A stretch of DNA of 64,000 nt from Liopterus haemorrhoidalis. Its lineage: Eukaryota; Arthropoda; Insecta; Coleoptera; Dytiscidae. Positions 1 through 11,943 of this stretch are shown here, piece after piece. The first letter of the stretch is position 1. The number at the start of each line of letters is the position of its first letter. The notes under the pieces are model-generated. The model ran no database searches and was not told the DNA's origin. It worked only from the letters and a program-made list of their open reading frames with translations. Location: positions 33,522,306 through 33,586,305 of the forward strand of contig OZ020616.1 of NCBI GenBank assembly GCA_963971575.1. The letters are read 5' to 3'. Made by a program: the position numbers and the translations under genes.

Positions 1-716
1 CCGAAATGAATTTTTTAAAGTTACTGTAAACAACACAAATAGCGCTCGTACGTCATAATTTTCTAGATACGTCAAAAATGTGAAACTTTACAATAGAAGC
101 GTCAGTTACCAGATGGCAGCACTAGTTAGCGCAATCCCGAAATATAAGAGGCAACTCTCGTATTTCTAATACAACATATACGTAATTTAAGTAAGGACCC
201 CTGAATATACTTGCTTGGCCCTGATTAATGATTTAGATAATCATTTAATTTTATTAGTATAATGTGTTTTTATAAGTAAATTTTTATTTAAAAATTGAAC
301 TACATTAGGTAACTAAATTGAATAGAGGCAAAGAACAGTCATATAGACTTTTTTATAATACTCGTAAAATAAATCTGTTTAAATATTGTTAATTTTTTGT
401 ATTTGCATTGTATTTTCATTTCAGTATAAACACAACATAATGTGTACATAAGTACAACAATATTTTAATCCTATTTCGCTTCTAATAAAAAAAAAAAAAA
501 AAATAGAAAATAAAAACAAAAACAAAACATGCAGATATTACAAGAATCTCGTATAAGCTAATGTTTTCATCAGGAAAATATGGCGGCTGCCTGTTTCCTC
601 CGCCGTACTCTGCTACACTTCCGTTTCCTCCGCTGCACATTACAACACTTACTTCGACGATAAACCCTGTTTAATTTCTCTCTATATGGGTGGTCACTGA
701 GACCACAATTTGTATA
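1..716. other. AT-rich intronic DNA, nothing recognised
   Basis: No coding frame, terminal repeat or RNA gene recognised. There is an A-run near 486-503 and a pyrimidine-rich patch around 590-640 repeating TTTCCTCCGC twice. Confidence 0.5.
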
Positions 717-718
717 TA

Positions 719-2034
719 CGAGGTCTGTTCAAAAAGTATTGCGAATTTTGAATTTCCGCGGGTTACGTATATTCGATTTTCGATTTTTTTTGTGGCGTTA
801 TGTTGGTACTCTCACTTATGTCTCTCACTTATGCCGACAAGTTCGGCCATTTTGAATGTTCAGTTAATTTTTGACAGTTGCTTTGCTTGCACGTGTTTTG
901 GCTCGTCTTCGATTTTTGCCTATACAAAAAAATGGATCAAAGAATCTGTATCAAATTTTGTGTGAAAAACAAAATTAAGTGCGCGGACGCATTCCGAATG
1001 CTGACTGTGGCATATGGTGAAGCTACCTTGGACCGAAGTAACGTTTATCGGTGGTACAAAATGTTCTCAGAGGGCCGAGAAGATGTGAACGACGAAGAGC
1101 GTGTCGGACACTCGAGAAAACAGACGAAAACATTGATGAAGTGAAGAAAATAGTATTGGCCAATCGTCGAATCACCATTAGAGAAGTTGCTGAGGACCTA
1201 AACATATCGATTGGCTCGTGCCATTCGATTTTTACCAATGATTTGGGCATGAGACGGGTCGCCGCAAAATTCGTACCAAAATTGCTCAATTTAGACCAAA
1301 AATAGCATTGCATTAACATTGCTAAGAAGCTATTGGACTCTGTCCGCGACGACCCAAATTTGCTCCAGAGGGTCATAACTGGTGACGAATCATGGGTTTA
1401 TGGTTATGACGTGGAAACCAAAGATCAATCGTCCCAATGAAAGCTGCCGCACGAGCCAAGATCGAAAAAAGCGCGGCAAGTTCGGTCGAATGTGAAGGTT
1501 TTGCTTACAGTTTTTTTCGATTGCAGGGGCGTGGTGCTTCATGAGTTCTTGCCACAGGGTAGAACGGTCAATAAGGAATATTACCTGCAAGTTATGCGCA
1601 ATTTGCGCGAAGCAATCCTCCAGAAACGCCCGGATTTGTGGAAGAACAAAATTGGCTTTTGCACCATGATAACGCCCCTGCCCACACATCGTTGCTAGTG
1701 CGCGAATTTTTGGCCAAAAACAACACACTAATAATGCCGCAGCCACCGTATTCCCCAGATCTGGCCCCCTGTGACTTTTTCTTGTTCCCGAAACTGAAGA
1801 GGCCCATGAAAGAACGACGCTACGCTACGAGTGAGGAGAAAAAGATGGCATGAAGGAGGAGCTGAACAAGATCACAATGATTTTTTCAAGTGCTTCGAGG
1901 ATTGGAAAAAACGTTGGCACAAGTGTATAATATCTGGTGGGGATTACTTTGAAGGGGACAAAATAGATATTCATGAATAAATAAATAATTTTTGAAAAAA
2001 CACAAAATTCGCGATACTTTTTGAACAGACTTCG
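719..2034 (+). mobile_element. mariner transposon, complete ends, dead
   Basis: Terminal inverted repeats of about 32 bp start CGAGGTCTGTTCAAAAAGTA on the left; the right end reads the same in reverse with a few changes (CGAAGTCTGTTCAAAAAGTA). TA lies immediately outside both ends (717-718, 2035-2036), the mariner target duplication. Length 1316 bp is normal for mariner. The internal transposase is frameshifted. Confidence 0.92.
932..1980 (+). pseudogene. mariner transposase, frameshifted
   Basis: DNA transposase of the mariner (DD34D) family, which cuts and pastes the surrounding element at TA sites. The start at 932 gives MDQRICIKFCVKNKIKC, the usual mariner N-terminal helix-turn-helix. 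The frame then shifts near 1110, where the reading continues KTDENIDEVKKIV, VAEDLNISIGS and so on. Catalytic-core blocks can be seen in different frames: GDESWVYGYD (first Asp) near 1380, HHDNAPAH (second Asp) near 1665, and YSPDLAPCDFFLF (third Asp) near 1755. A nonsense codon follows KDQSSQ near 1437. The C-terminal WHKCIISGGDYFEGD block and a stop at 1978-1980 close the gene. At least three frameshifts and one nonsense change mean this copy cannot make an active enzyme. Confidence 0.9.
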
Positions 2035-2114
2035 TATTGCAGGTAATCACAAAAATGCTATAAGCTAACTTGCCTCTTCACAACTTCTTTCTAACTATAA
2101 CTAACTAATACATT

Positions 2115-2750
2115 GTCCTTAATCATTTTCTTCATCGTCTGTAGTTTTTCACTCGTGGATATAGGCCTCTCATATCATTTCCATTTTTCTCCTGGGCTAA
2201 CTGGCATAATATTTTAAGTTAATTTCTTTTCGTTATATCATCCAACTACCTCTTTTGTAGTCTACCAACGATACGTTTAGTCTTCTGCGACCTCCTGTGA
2301 ATTACTTTGTAGACAGGGCCTTCTTCTTTTTGATTGTCTTCCTATTTTTTTGTCATCACTGGATTTGTCTTTATTTTGTGATTACTTGACTGTTAAGGGG
2401 CGTTCAATTTAAAATAACATCGAGGCACCAAAACCCCTGGAGTCAGCATTCCCTGTAGTTCCTCATACTGGGTTCTTCCTTGACTAGATACCTTACCGAG
2501 CTCCACTTGAAGTTGGCAACGCGTTCTTCGTTTTTATATCACAGACACCAGTAATACTGCAGTTCTCTGCGTTTTTCATTCGGTGTCTCAAGCTTATACC
2601 AAACATAGGCATGCTACATAGCTCTTTGGGCAACTCTAAGCTTTTCAGCTGAAGTTTTTGTTAGGTGGGTGGTTTCGAGCCTATATGTAGCAACGTGAAA
2701 GGACATGTATTGTACAGTTTTCATTTCAATTCAATTGGGTTTTCAGGATT
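2115..2750 (-). pseudogene. LINE reverse transcriptase C-terminus, RTE-like, decayed
   Basis: Minus-strand translation in scattered frames shows the C-terminal tail seen in RTE-like LINE proteins: an LTKTSAEKLRVAQRAM block near 2640, KNEERVANFKW near 2510-2550, and an RW-DDI-K-like block followed by AQEKNGN near 2200-2250. In the family this is the tail after the thumb of the reverse transcriptase. There are many stops and frameshifts. Only the 3' part is present, as expected for a 5'-truncated insertion. Clade assignment is from memory of the tail motifs, not from a search. Confidence 0.6.
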
Positions 2751-3424
2751 TTTAAAAATAAAGCCTAGGCTTTCAAAAGCCAACCAATTTGCTCTAATCC
2801 TTCGGATGATTTAGGTTACCTGCTTATCTTTTCCCTACCGGATTAAATGTTCCAAATATATATATCTGTACATGTTCAGTTTCAAAAGGTCGGTTGTCAA
2901 CGTACATTTGCTGGCTTATTACTTAGACTTTAGATATGTTATGTACTCTTAGATATGTTAATATACAGATCTATACGTTAATAAGCATTTGCATCAAACA
3001 GTGAGATCATTAATTCCTGAACGTTATATAATGGTAAACAATGGGTTTTAATATATCAAAACTGTATTCTAATTTACAGCTGAAAATCCCAATTTAACAA
3101 AGAACCAATCAAATTACTTCGTTGGCCCGAACTCTAGCGTCTAGAGAAAAACAGTGTCCATTTAATAATTAATTCGTATAAGGTAATAAAAATAGAATGT
3201 ATATGTGTGCATGTCCTTGGTAATAAGTTTGATAACTATATGTTTTAGTCAAGTATTGCATAACGCTAAGGAATTAATGATCACACTGTACAACGTAGCT
3301 CAAATATATCTGAAGTTTATTTCATTATGTCTAATGTCTGAGTTGACCTTAATATATTGTTTATAATATTATAGGTTGAAATCGAAATAATCAGACCAAA
3401 TGTTAGACCAAGCTCAATCATTTG
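2751..3424. other. Intronic DNA, nothing recognised
   Basis: AT-rich, no coding frame or paired termini recognised. Confidence 0.45.
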
Positions 3425-3437
3425 ATCACATCTATTT

Positions 3438-3586
3438 TTTTTTTTTTTAGTTTAATGGCCTTTGCTGCTGTGGCAATTAGCCAGGAAAATATTTATTTGA
3501 GAAAATTCCCATGCCTGAACGGGATTCGAACCCGAGACCTTCGCAACGCAGAGCACATGTGTTACCACTACGCTACGCCGGTCGGC
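3438..3586 (-). mobile_element. tRNA-derived SINE with intact target duplication
   Basis: On the minus strand it begins with a tRNA-like head: an A-box-like GCGTAGTGGTAACAC and, about 35 bases later, a perfect B box GGTTCGAATCC. A unique body and a short poly(A) tail follow. A 13-bp direct repeat ATCACATCTATTT flanks it exactly (3425-3437 and 3587-3599), proving insertion by target-primed reverse transcription. The perfect duplication suggests a fairly recent event. The second copy at 48995 shares the body. Confidence 0.9.
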
Positions 3587-3599
3587 ATCACATCTATTT

Positions 3600-4668
3600 G
3601 AAGTAGGGAGAACTGTTTTGCTAATTCAAGGTATTTTAAACTAATACAGTAATACCTCGGATATTTCTGTTATTTTATTAACGAATATTTTTTTCGTTTT
3701 TACTGCGACTAACGAATTGGGATTTGGGTAACGAATCGCACGGCGACTTTTAAAATACGGCACAGGGACAATATATTCGGTTCAATTTTATAATCACCCT
3801 GTAGGTTTATAAATGAAACACATTTTAAAAGCTGCAATGGTTCATGCTGAAACTGAAGTCAGCATTAGTGAAATTTTGCCAAATGTCTCATTTAAGAATC
3901 TGTTACCAGTAGAGCAAAAAGCAGACAGTGAGTCCGTATGCCAGGGTAGATAGGGTTTTCGGTAAAGCCTTATCAATTATTGTTGTTTACATCTCATATG
4001 GGTCCCTTTGCGTCTTGGGCCCGTGTCCACCCTACATTCTGCACCCCGATTGCTACGCCACTGCCTATTACCTAGTTTAAACTACTACGTCGAATATTAG
4101 TGTATAGAAAAAATACTTATAATAAAACATATATATCACAAATAGTCACACTATTTCACATTTTAATGCCTTGTTCCTTGTTCGTTAAAATATTGACTTG
4201 CAGTAACAACTAATATAGTAAAATTAACAATTAAAGATTTGCCACCTTTCGAAGTTATACCTTAAAGTCGTAAAATTGAGCAACTCAAACAGTAATAAGA
4301 AATAAAAAATCGATCGTTAGTGTCCCACATTAAGACATTTAAACAACAAAGTGATCATCAAATCATTACTAAATGTTTAATTAACAGACAGTTAAAGGCA
4401 AACAAGGGCAAGCAAACAAACGATCCATATTATAATGTGTAATATGGCATTGGAACAACCGATATCGAACTCAGAAGATTACAATGAAGTCGTAAAATTT
4501 AATCACTTATTGTGCTAGACGTCACTATAAACCTGAATACTTTATTGATAAGATTCTAAAAACAATATTCAAAACCTCAGCGAATACTTGGCAAAGTAAT
4601 ACCATTCCAAGATGTAATAAACCTTTTAAGTATTTAATATTTTAATAAGATATTTTGAAAAATAGGAC
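3600..4668. other. Intronic DNA with one Tigger-like terminus
   Basis: Near 3649 TA is followed by CAGTAATACCTCGGATAT, which resembles the end of pogo/Tigger transposons. No matching opposite end was found. Nothing else recognised. Confidence 0.35.
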
Positions 4669-4676
4669 CACATAAG

Positions 4677-5409
4677 TAGAGCCCTGCGCGGATACGTTTT
4701 TCTGTATCCGCATTCGATCCGCATCCGCATAGACAGGATCCGCATCCGCAGCCTTTGTAAATATGAAATCCGCATCCGATCCACTTCCGCAAAAATATCC
4801 GCACAGGATTTGCTGTGTGTTTGGAAATATCTAACAGCAATATCTCAGAAACTTAGTTTTTTAAGACATCTCACTGTTATTTTAGAGCAGCGATATTTAG
4901 AAATAATTAAACAGATTAATTTATCACATTTATGACCAATAAATAACAAGTAAAGTTCTATAAGATGATTAAACTTTACTAAAATTTCCAAAAATGCAAA
5001 ATAAAGCGATACAAAATTATTTTTAAATTAGAAAACGCAATAAATCCAAAGAAATTGTTGTATCTACGACTGTTATATAAACTCTACTATATTTAACTAT
5101 TTAAGTAATCGTAAAATAGGTCTCTATGGGAATAGTCAAAAAAGTAAAAAGTGCCGTAACGTATTATTATTTCACTCTTGTCATAAGCACAATACAAATG
5201 CCAGCGATACATTTTTCGGGTTCTAAACGCGTCTTCCGTAGAAAGAAGCGTCGAACCGAATATTTTATGTTCACGCGGATATTGCGGATAAGCGGATATG
5301 ATATATAATCCGCATCTGCACGATTTAAATGATAATTTATCCGCATCCGCAGAAATATGGCGGATATACGCGGGTAATCCGCGAATATCGGCGGATTTGC
5401 AGGGCTCTA
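4677..5409. mobile_element. hAT-type MITE, 733 bp
   Basis: Inverted ends TAGAGCCCTGC / GCAGGGCTCTA are flanked by a perfect 8-bp duplication CACATAAG (4669-4676, 5410-5417), typical of hAT. The outer 100 bp on each side is rich in CCGCATCC-like words that can pair with each other. No transposase frame is present, so it depends on an enzyme supplied elsewhere. Confidence 0.88.
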
Positions 5410-5417
5410 CACATAAG

Positions 5418-6492
5418 AGAAGTGTCAATGTAGTGACAGTGAATCAGACGTATAAAATATCAATCAAATTTAACAACATCGTAGTTTTTCGGGAAGATTT
5501 TGTTCAGTTTCTGTGGTTTTATGCTTGTTTTTATTTGTTCACAGATCTGTAACTAGGAAGTGGCAAAAGTTGTGCTAACCACTGGCGTAATTATGTGGAG
5601 AGCGCAAAAATGATTGATGACAAATGACAAATGATTTTTGTCATCACTTCGATCCACTTTTTTTTTGTAGTACTTCAATCCGTTTTCCTTTCTTTGTGAT
5701 CACTGCGATTCGGTTTCAAAAATGAGCAAATTGTTCCTGCAGTTGCAATACAATACACAAATTGGTGTAATATATTTACTAGATCATGCCACTTCTGCAG
5801 ACTATACGTTGGAAAGCAAATTCATAACAAGATGATAAAAATTATTCTGCCGATTAATAATTGTAAAGTGTAAAGGTCGCTAATTCGCTACATCAAACAA
5901 AATTTATTAATATCTGGTTTATAGGCGCCGGTAACAACTTTTCTACGTGTTCATACACTCAGTTGGCACAGTTTGGTTTGTAGGAACAGCACGGCATATC
6001 TAACTATCGCTTCAAAGTTGTTCGTTTTTTACTGCAATGCAAAATCCATATCCGTATCCGTGGATCAGGACGTAAATAATCCGTATCCGTATCCGCGGAT
6101 CTGACTTTTATGTGATCCGGCACATCACTAGTTGACACATATGTATTTTACAGTCAATGACATTTTTAATGGCTCCTCCCTTCATTGTTAAAAAAAATCT
6201 CTCATTGTTTAGTTTATTGTTCCATGACTAATTTTCATTTGTTCAATATGACAATTGTTCATAACTAATGTGCTAAGAGTGGGTGCTCAAACATGATCAA
6301 ACAATTTGCGCAACAAGCAATCGTGCGAACAAGTTGACTATGTATGGTGCGGGTTTAGTTAGTTATTTATTTATTTGTCTGTTTGTTTGTTTGTTCGTAT
6401 GCACTTATTTATTTATTTATTTACAGATAGAGAGAGAAGCTACACGACAGGATCAGGAAGTTTCAGTGTCAACTTCTAGAACTAAATCAGAA
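5418..6492. other. Intronic DNA with a relic related to the 4677 MITE
   Basis: Around 6040-6135 a stretch with repeated TCCGTATCCG and GATCCGGCACATCAC resembles the end of another hAT-type MITE of the same word composition. I could not find its partner end. A short GTTT/ATTT-rich low-complexity run lies at 6361-6422. Confidence 0.35.
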
Positions 6493-6500
6493 GTGTTTGA

Positions 6501-6763
6501 CAGGGCCGGCGCTAGGCATGTGCAGCATGTGCACTGGCACATGGCCTCGCGGCCCAATAGGCCTCGTGCATGGTGCGAACTTTCTGAACCGCGAGTACTC
6601 GCGTACACTAAACTCCCATCTAAATAGTATATGTAGCTTTCGAGCGCGCTGAAAATAGAAAGAAGAAATCGGGTGGGGTGCTTTGCATCAGCTATGAAGC
6701 GCTGTGATTCCCCAAATACGAGAAAAAATCACACAGCCAAAAGTTGATATTGATAGATGCCCC

Positions 6764-6798
<35 letters not shown>

Positions 6799-7077
6799 GT
6801 GTAACATTCACTAAATGTATCCCTCATTAAAATATATACATTTGAAACATTAGAGGATTATCTAATATGTAAACATAGCGTGGTAGCGGACAGCACCAGG
6901 TAAGGAAAATTACATTTTGACTGATGTATCTCGTTCATTCCGTCATTTTGCCTGGTTCATCATTATTGAACCAGCCCTTTTTGACCAACGCGTTAATATA
7001 AATTTTTCTCATCAATCTCGCACATGGCTTCGCGCCTGCCCTGACACATGGCCTCGCCACTCTTAGCGCCGGCCCTG
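6501..7077. mobile_element. hAT-type MITE, 577 bp
   Basis: Ends CAGGGCCGGCGCTAGG and CTTAGCGCCGGCCCTG are inverted, with a perfect 8-bp target duplication GTGTTTGA outside (6493-6500, 7078-7085). It carries an A-run plus (TA)n near 6768-6798. No coding sequence. GC-rich ends contrast with the AT-rich host DNA. Confidence 0.92.
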
Positions 7078-7244
7078 GTGTTTGACATTATTTTTCCAAC
7101 ATGTACTGTTTGTTGCCTAACATGTTGAAATGTGTATGGTAGTATTTTACAAACCGAGCTTCAGTGTTAATAAAAAATATTTGCGACAATTTCTTGAATT
7201 GTATCGTAGTTTAACAGACCTGTGAACCTGTATATACGGCTTCA

Positions 7245-7640
7245 AAAGACAGGCAGATAGAACGAGTGGACACCATAAAGGATTTATGGATTTGCTTTGA
7301 TTCTGGGCTGAGATTTAATTATCACATTCAAAGTACTGTTACGCAATGCTCAAAGAATCTTGGGTTTGTATTAAGAACAGCTTCGGAATGCTAAAACATA
7401 TATAACTCTTTTTAATACAATTATAAGGCCAAAATTAGAATATGCCGCCATATGGTCACCTTACGAAAATAAGTTTATCAAATTATTAGAAAGAATACAA
7501 AATAAATTCTTACGGGCTGTGACATATAAATTGACAGGAACCTATCCGAAGTGAAAACTCTAACATTGATTTATTCAATATAAGTTTACCAGCATTTACG
7601 GCGATGATTACTAGATTATTATAGATTATAGAATCCTTAA
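7245..7640 (+). pseudogene. LINE C-terminal fragment, Jockey/CR1-like
   Basis: Broken frames read KDLWICFDSGLRFNYHI, NTIIRPKLEYAAIWSPY and LLERIQNKFLRAVTY, the stretch found just downstream of the reverse transcriptase in Jockey/CR1-group LINEs. Only the 3' end is present. It is followed by an AT-rich 3' region with (TATTG)n near 7768-7812 and then a long (AAAT)n tail, consistent with a 5'-truncated LINE whose tail expanded into a microsatellite. Confidence 0.7.
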
Positions 7641-7865
7641 ATTAATTAAAGATATATGTATAAATATTATGTTTTTCTTATTATGGCTCTATTTACATGT
7701 ATATGGTTGTTGTCTTATGTTAAATGTTCACATATTTTTATAAAAATATTGTAAATTTTATTTTATTTTATTGTATTGTATTGTATTGTATTGCATTGTA
7801 TTGTATTGTATTACTCTAGCTTATATACGGGCATATAAAGGACGTTTTACCGTCTGTTCTGCCCC

Positions 7866-7869
7866 TGAT

Positions 7870-7941
<72 letters not shown>

Positions 7942-7946
7942 ATAGA

Positions 7947-8029
<83 letters not shown>

Positions 8030-8050
8030 ATATATATATATATATATATA
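7866..8050. repeat. (AAAT)n microsatellite followed by (TA)n
   Basis: About 165 bp of nearly uninterrupted AAAT, one GATA-type interruption near 7945, then about 20 bp of TA. It sits at the 3' end of the LINE fragment and is best explained as its expanded tail. Confidence 0.9.
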
Positions 8051-8345
8051 TTGTGACGAAATGTCTTGATTTTCCTCATGGGACGCCTATGATGGAATTC
8101 CATGGAAACCATGGAATAATTCTTTAGAAAAACACATTAAGTAACAATCAAACCGAGTTTACTTGGTAACGAGATGTTTTTATGTAGGCAGTCGGTTTGT
8201 AAGTCTTGCTCAGGCAAGTATACTGACAATTTGTGTCTCCGGGTGAAAAGTGTTGTTAGTATTCCGTATACTAGTGTAATATTTTAAGTGTAAATAAATT
8301 TTACCTACTATATATTTTTTTTTTTGAAGAACCTGAACATGTTAC
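8051..8345 (+). mobile_element. LTR-retrotransposon long terminal repeat
   Basis: Starts TGTGACGAAATG and ends near GAACCTGAACATGTTACA. The last 60 bp matches, with changes, the stretch just before the primer-binding-site-like sequence at 25678 (GTGTAAATAA...GAACCCGAACACGTTAC). It contains an AATAAA-type signal near 8292. A degraded primer-site-like patch follows at about 8365-8385. No gag/pol frame follows, so this is a solo or truncated LTR. LTR identity is inferred from the pair. Confidence 0.6.
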
Positions 8346-8409
8346 AAACTTAAACAATGTTACAACCACGTCGAAAGTAGGCGACGATGCTTCGCCAATA
8401 GCTAAATAG

Positions 8410-9065
8410 CTACAAGAAAGTCCTACGAGAATGAGATCGTTCATAGCTGTAGAGCCCGATACGAGGAGCAAAAACTCTTCCACATAAATAACCAAGGTAG
8501 TCAGCTACTGTGTCCGCTATTCTTTGAGCATGTTTTCTTTTTGTCTGTATATTATATGGTAATCTTTTTTGAGCATGTTTTTTTCTTCTTTCTGTAATGA
8601 TCTCTGCACGTTCCATCCTTTTCTTCTCAAAGATATTTGTTGTTTCAGATGTTTCTTTCTCCAAGCAGGACGATTTGTAGCTATTTATTCCCAGGATGAG
8701 TTCATTAAATGGCATATTCTAAGAATATTTTTGACGTAATCCTTATACCTATTGCAAGGCCAGGGTGTCTATTTCCATGTTCTAGTTCGGAGTAAGATCT
8801 GTTTAGGCAGAGACCATCTTCCATTCGGATAACGTTAGCTACCCATCTTAAGTTGTTTTTGTATACCAGTGCTTAGTGCTTCAATGCAATATCTGCTGTT
8901 TTTATAGCTTCTAGGTTGGTTACGTAATCTTACAATTATCATGTAATATCTATTTTTCGTCACAAATCTATCGATCCAAAAATGGTCCGTAATTGTTCCC
9001 CGTAAGATGTGAATACATGCATTTAATCGGTCTGCCTTGTTTCTGACGGCAAGTTCATGAGGCAC
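8410..9065 (-). pseudogene. LINE 3' end with terminal zinc-finger-like tail
   Basis: Read on the minus strand, broken frames give KQLRWV-like and VIRMEDG blocks (near 8815-8850), then an open stretch 8715-8410 with LGINSYKSSCLEKETSE, a charged RMERAEIITERRKKHAQ segment, and a final LCGRVFAPRIGLYSYERSHS. This order (GHV-RM block, ALGI block, basic helix, C-x-R-IGL-SH tail) is the C-terminus of a widespread animal LINE family. The part between 8835 and 9065 is open but frameshifted relative to the tail. Only the C-terminal quarter of the protein is represented. Confidence 0.7.
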
Positions 9066-10319
9066 ACACTTATCTATCCATTTTTTTTAAAACTATACCT
9101 ATGGCATTAAGGTATCGTAATACAAAAGTATGATCAGTGTTTATTTTATCAGAAAGTTATCGACAGGTCTGGCTGAGATCTTCTGTCAGAGTCCATAAAA
9201 TTAACATACTGTACATAAGAAAAATTCAACATTCCATGTGAATCAACTTATACAACAGATGATACAAAAAAATTGTAATACGGAAAACAAAAATTAATAT
9301 TTTCAGTGGAACCCCACGTCGAGTGCAGCATCAGGATGAAATGTAGCCTATGTTTTCAGTTGAGACTATCATTAAATTAAGCTCAAAGACTAACAGAAAT
9401 TTGATTTCCCCGCTGTGTGCAACGAACACGCTTGCCGAGCATGCATACAGTATGTTATGCCAACAGCACTTTTGCTTCTACTTACTAAAAGTCAAAACAA
9501 TTTGTAACAAACATGTCAAGAATCCTGCGCAACTGAAATATATACAATATAAACAATCACAACATATATAGGTAATAGGTTTTTAAACATCATATTTTGT
9601 TTAGAACAGCTCTATAAGATGACCGGCAACTCGCTTAACAAAATCACTGAACTATCAAATTCTCTTCTAAGAGGATTAGAAATTAAATTAGATTAAAGAT
9701 TAAACTCTTCCCCGTTTATATTTAACATAAAAATAACATATAATTTATAACAATATTTGGAAAATTTTACCAAACAATTCATTTAATAACCTTTTACCTA
9801 TATTCGAGTTTCACCAAGTAAAACTATTAAAAATGAAATATATTAATCACAATACAACTAAGAGGATCCTACACTGTTTACGCAAGAAAATTCTGTATTA
9901 TATATATAAAAGCCCTGTGTCGTTCTCTGCATATCGTTAGAGGTATGGAGCGGGGATACAGATGTGCGGCGGTCAGACGAGCTGAGTGGCAGGTGAACTA
10001 CATGCTCAACGCTCATTCTCCGAGAAGCAACAAGCCAAAGCTGAAATATACACTCCATGCATTTAATCTTTGCTAAACTGTCCTAAAATATTAAATTGAG
10101 GCCTTCTTTGCCTAACTTATAAAAGCTTCCACGGTGTATATACATCTCGAATGAAAATATTTATTACTTTTATTTTTTAAATTATTATCCTCCGAGCTGC
10201 AGATAGCTCAAGAGTAAAGATGCAAAAGTGTTAAAATCAAAATGTAGGGCTTTTTCAACACTTTTAAATAATAGTGCTTTAATTTTAAGTTGTTAAAGAG
10301 AATACAATTTTTCGTTTAA
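9066..10319. other. Intronic DNA, nothing firmly recognised
   Basis: A TATATATATAAAAGCC stretch at 9900-9915 followed by a GC-richer 120 bp looks promoter-like, but no coding exon or terminal repeat follows. I make no call. Confidence 0.4.
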
Positions 10320-10327
10320 GTAAAAGC

Positions 10328-10459
10328 CAGAACCGTAACTAGTTTTTTGTGGGCCCTGTGTAAGGTTGCTCAAAAAGGTTATCCCAAGTCTGACTTGGCC
10401 TTCCATTGACGATTTTTCGGGCAGCCGTTCGACTTGGGACCTGCCTAGTTATGGCACTG
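10328..10459. mobile_element. Very short hAT-type MITE, 132 bp
   Basis: Ends CAGAACCGTAACTAG and CTAGTTATGGCACTG are imperfect inverted repeats (11 of 15). A perfect 8-bp duplication GTAAAAGC flanks the element (10320-10327, 10460-10467). Two CTTGG-type words sit inside. No coding capacity. Confidence 0.85.
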
Positions 10460-10547
10460 GTAAAAGCTATTGCATTTCAAAAACTCTATCCAAAGATACC
10501 CACACAACATACGTTCCCATTTAAAAAATCAAAGATTAGCATTGATA

Positions 10548-10690
10548 TCCTCCAATTCTGGTTTGTTCCGGAAAATTTCAATATTACCATTCGATTCTTT
10601 GAGTATACTTTGGTCATCAATTTTTTTTTTTCTACTACTCACACGTCCTCTTTTCGAGAAAAATCATATCATCTTTTTATCTTGATTATA
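10548..10690. repeat. Dispersed repeat, copy 1 (partner at 15375)
   Basis: Shares the words ACCATTCGATTCTTTG, CACACGTC and TTTTCGRGAAAAATC in the same order and spacing with 15375-15520. Minus-strand translations of both copies read PKNRMV and EK-TCE, hinting at an old coding segment, but no family was recognised. Confidence 0.55.
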
Positions 10691-11239
10691 TCCTGTATAA
10701 TTGTTCCCATTCTTTTAGCATAGCTATTATAAGAGATTTCTATTTATGTAGTTCTAAATAATTAGTGGAGACTTAGGGTTGCAGTGATATAAATTTTATA
10801 AAACAGATAATCGTGAAATTGGGGAATTCAAGACATAGTTTGTTCTTTCGTGAGAAATTAATAGGAAATTATTATTTCTTATATGGTATGAATATTTTCA
10901 GAGGGAATATTCATTGAGTTAGGCAACCACAAATACATGTGTGCGGGCAGTTCAAACTGACTATACAGGCGAAGCGTTTTGCTAATAGATACAATGGTGT
11001 AGTTCCAATATATAAAAAAAAAAAACTTCCGAACCGACCAATCCTGGACCAGGGCAGCTACTTGTTCAGTATCGGAAACGAATGGAGACCAAATAGGTCA
11101 GAACAGTGATTGTACAAAACAGTCACAGGCGGAGATAAATTAATATGGGTACTGCTGTAACATAGTGATGTAGACAAGATAACTTCCCAAGACATAGCAT
11201 CATGGCTAATACATTAAATACAACGGCCCCTAGTCTCTG
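10691..11239. other. Intronic DNA, possibly 5' part of the following LINE
   Basis: No clear coding. The purine-rich stretch from about 11010 may be leader or ORF1 remains of the LINE whose endonuclease is recognisable from about 11260. Confidence 0.35.
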
Positions 11240-11483
11240 ACAGGCAGGTGGACAAAGTAACGTATTGATGGAGATGAGAAGAATGAAAATAAAAATTCTC
11301 GGAGTTAGTAAAATTCGATGGACCTGAAAAATGTGCCATAATCAATGGTATGGTCTAATACGTAGGAAATCCGAATGAGCAAATAAACGGAGTGGCAGTT
11401 TTTGTTTCGCAAAAAATTGAAGTCAGTCTACAATAAAATTACATTCCTTTTTCGGAAAGGGTTATTTTATTACAGCTGAAAGC

Positions 11484-11943
11484 TGTTGTTAGACTCTCCA
11501 ACTACAATAAAAGGTACAAGTTTTTAGTATCCATGGAAACGGCAGAATACCTAAGGAAAAATGACAATAATACAAAGATGATAGCTAGGTATAGAGTAGG
11601 AAATACAGAAAATGGAAATATGTACTGGAAACAAGTGCAGAATATCTGACAAGAGACTGCACAGAGGACTTAAGGAACTCCAAATCAGCTGTACAGATAC
11701 TCAGTTATTTAAGTCTCGACACAAGATGGATGGAACTGGTGAAGAAGAAAAGGGAAGAAAAAAACTTCAGATAGAATGTATCTTTTTGTGTATTGTTATT
11801 TATTTATGTTATATGTTATAATTAATGATTTTTTATTTTATTTGTAAAAGGTTATACGTAGTACATGAACTGTGAAATAGTCTATGTTGATTTTAATCCG
11901 AAAGGAAAAAATAATAATAAAAAAAAAAAACAAAAACCTTATG
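11484..11943 (+). mobile_element. 5'-truncated LINE inserted in the endonuclease of another LINE
   Basis: Flanked by a 12-bp duplication ACAGCTGAAAGC (11472-11483 and 11944-11955). Inside, frames read RYKFLVSMETAEYLRK and MIARYRVGNTENGN followed by a decayed Cys-containing segment, the C-terminus of a second LINE family with an ARFR-GN zinc-knuckle end. An A-rich tail ends the insert near 11918-11935. The host LINE frame picks up on the far side, so order of insertion is clear. Confidence 0.78.

Noticed and set aside
7870..8112. 80-codon frame of repeated LFIY
   Set aside because: Translation of the (AAAT)n microsatellite.
8835..9065. Independent small gene on the minus strand
   Set aside because: Its downstream neighbours are the conserved tail of a LINE protein; it is part of that decayed element.
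9858..10058. Promoter with TATA box at 9900
   Set aside because: No transcript evidence or downstream coding; TATA words are common in this AT-rich DNA.
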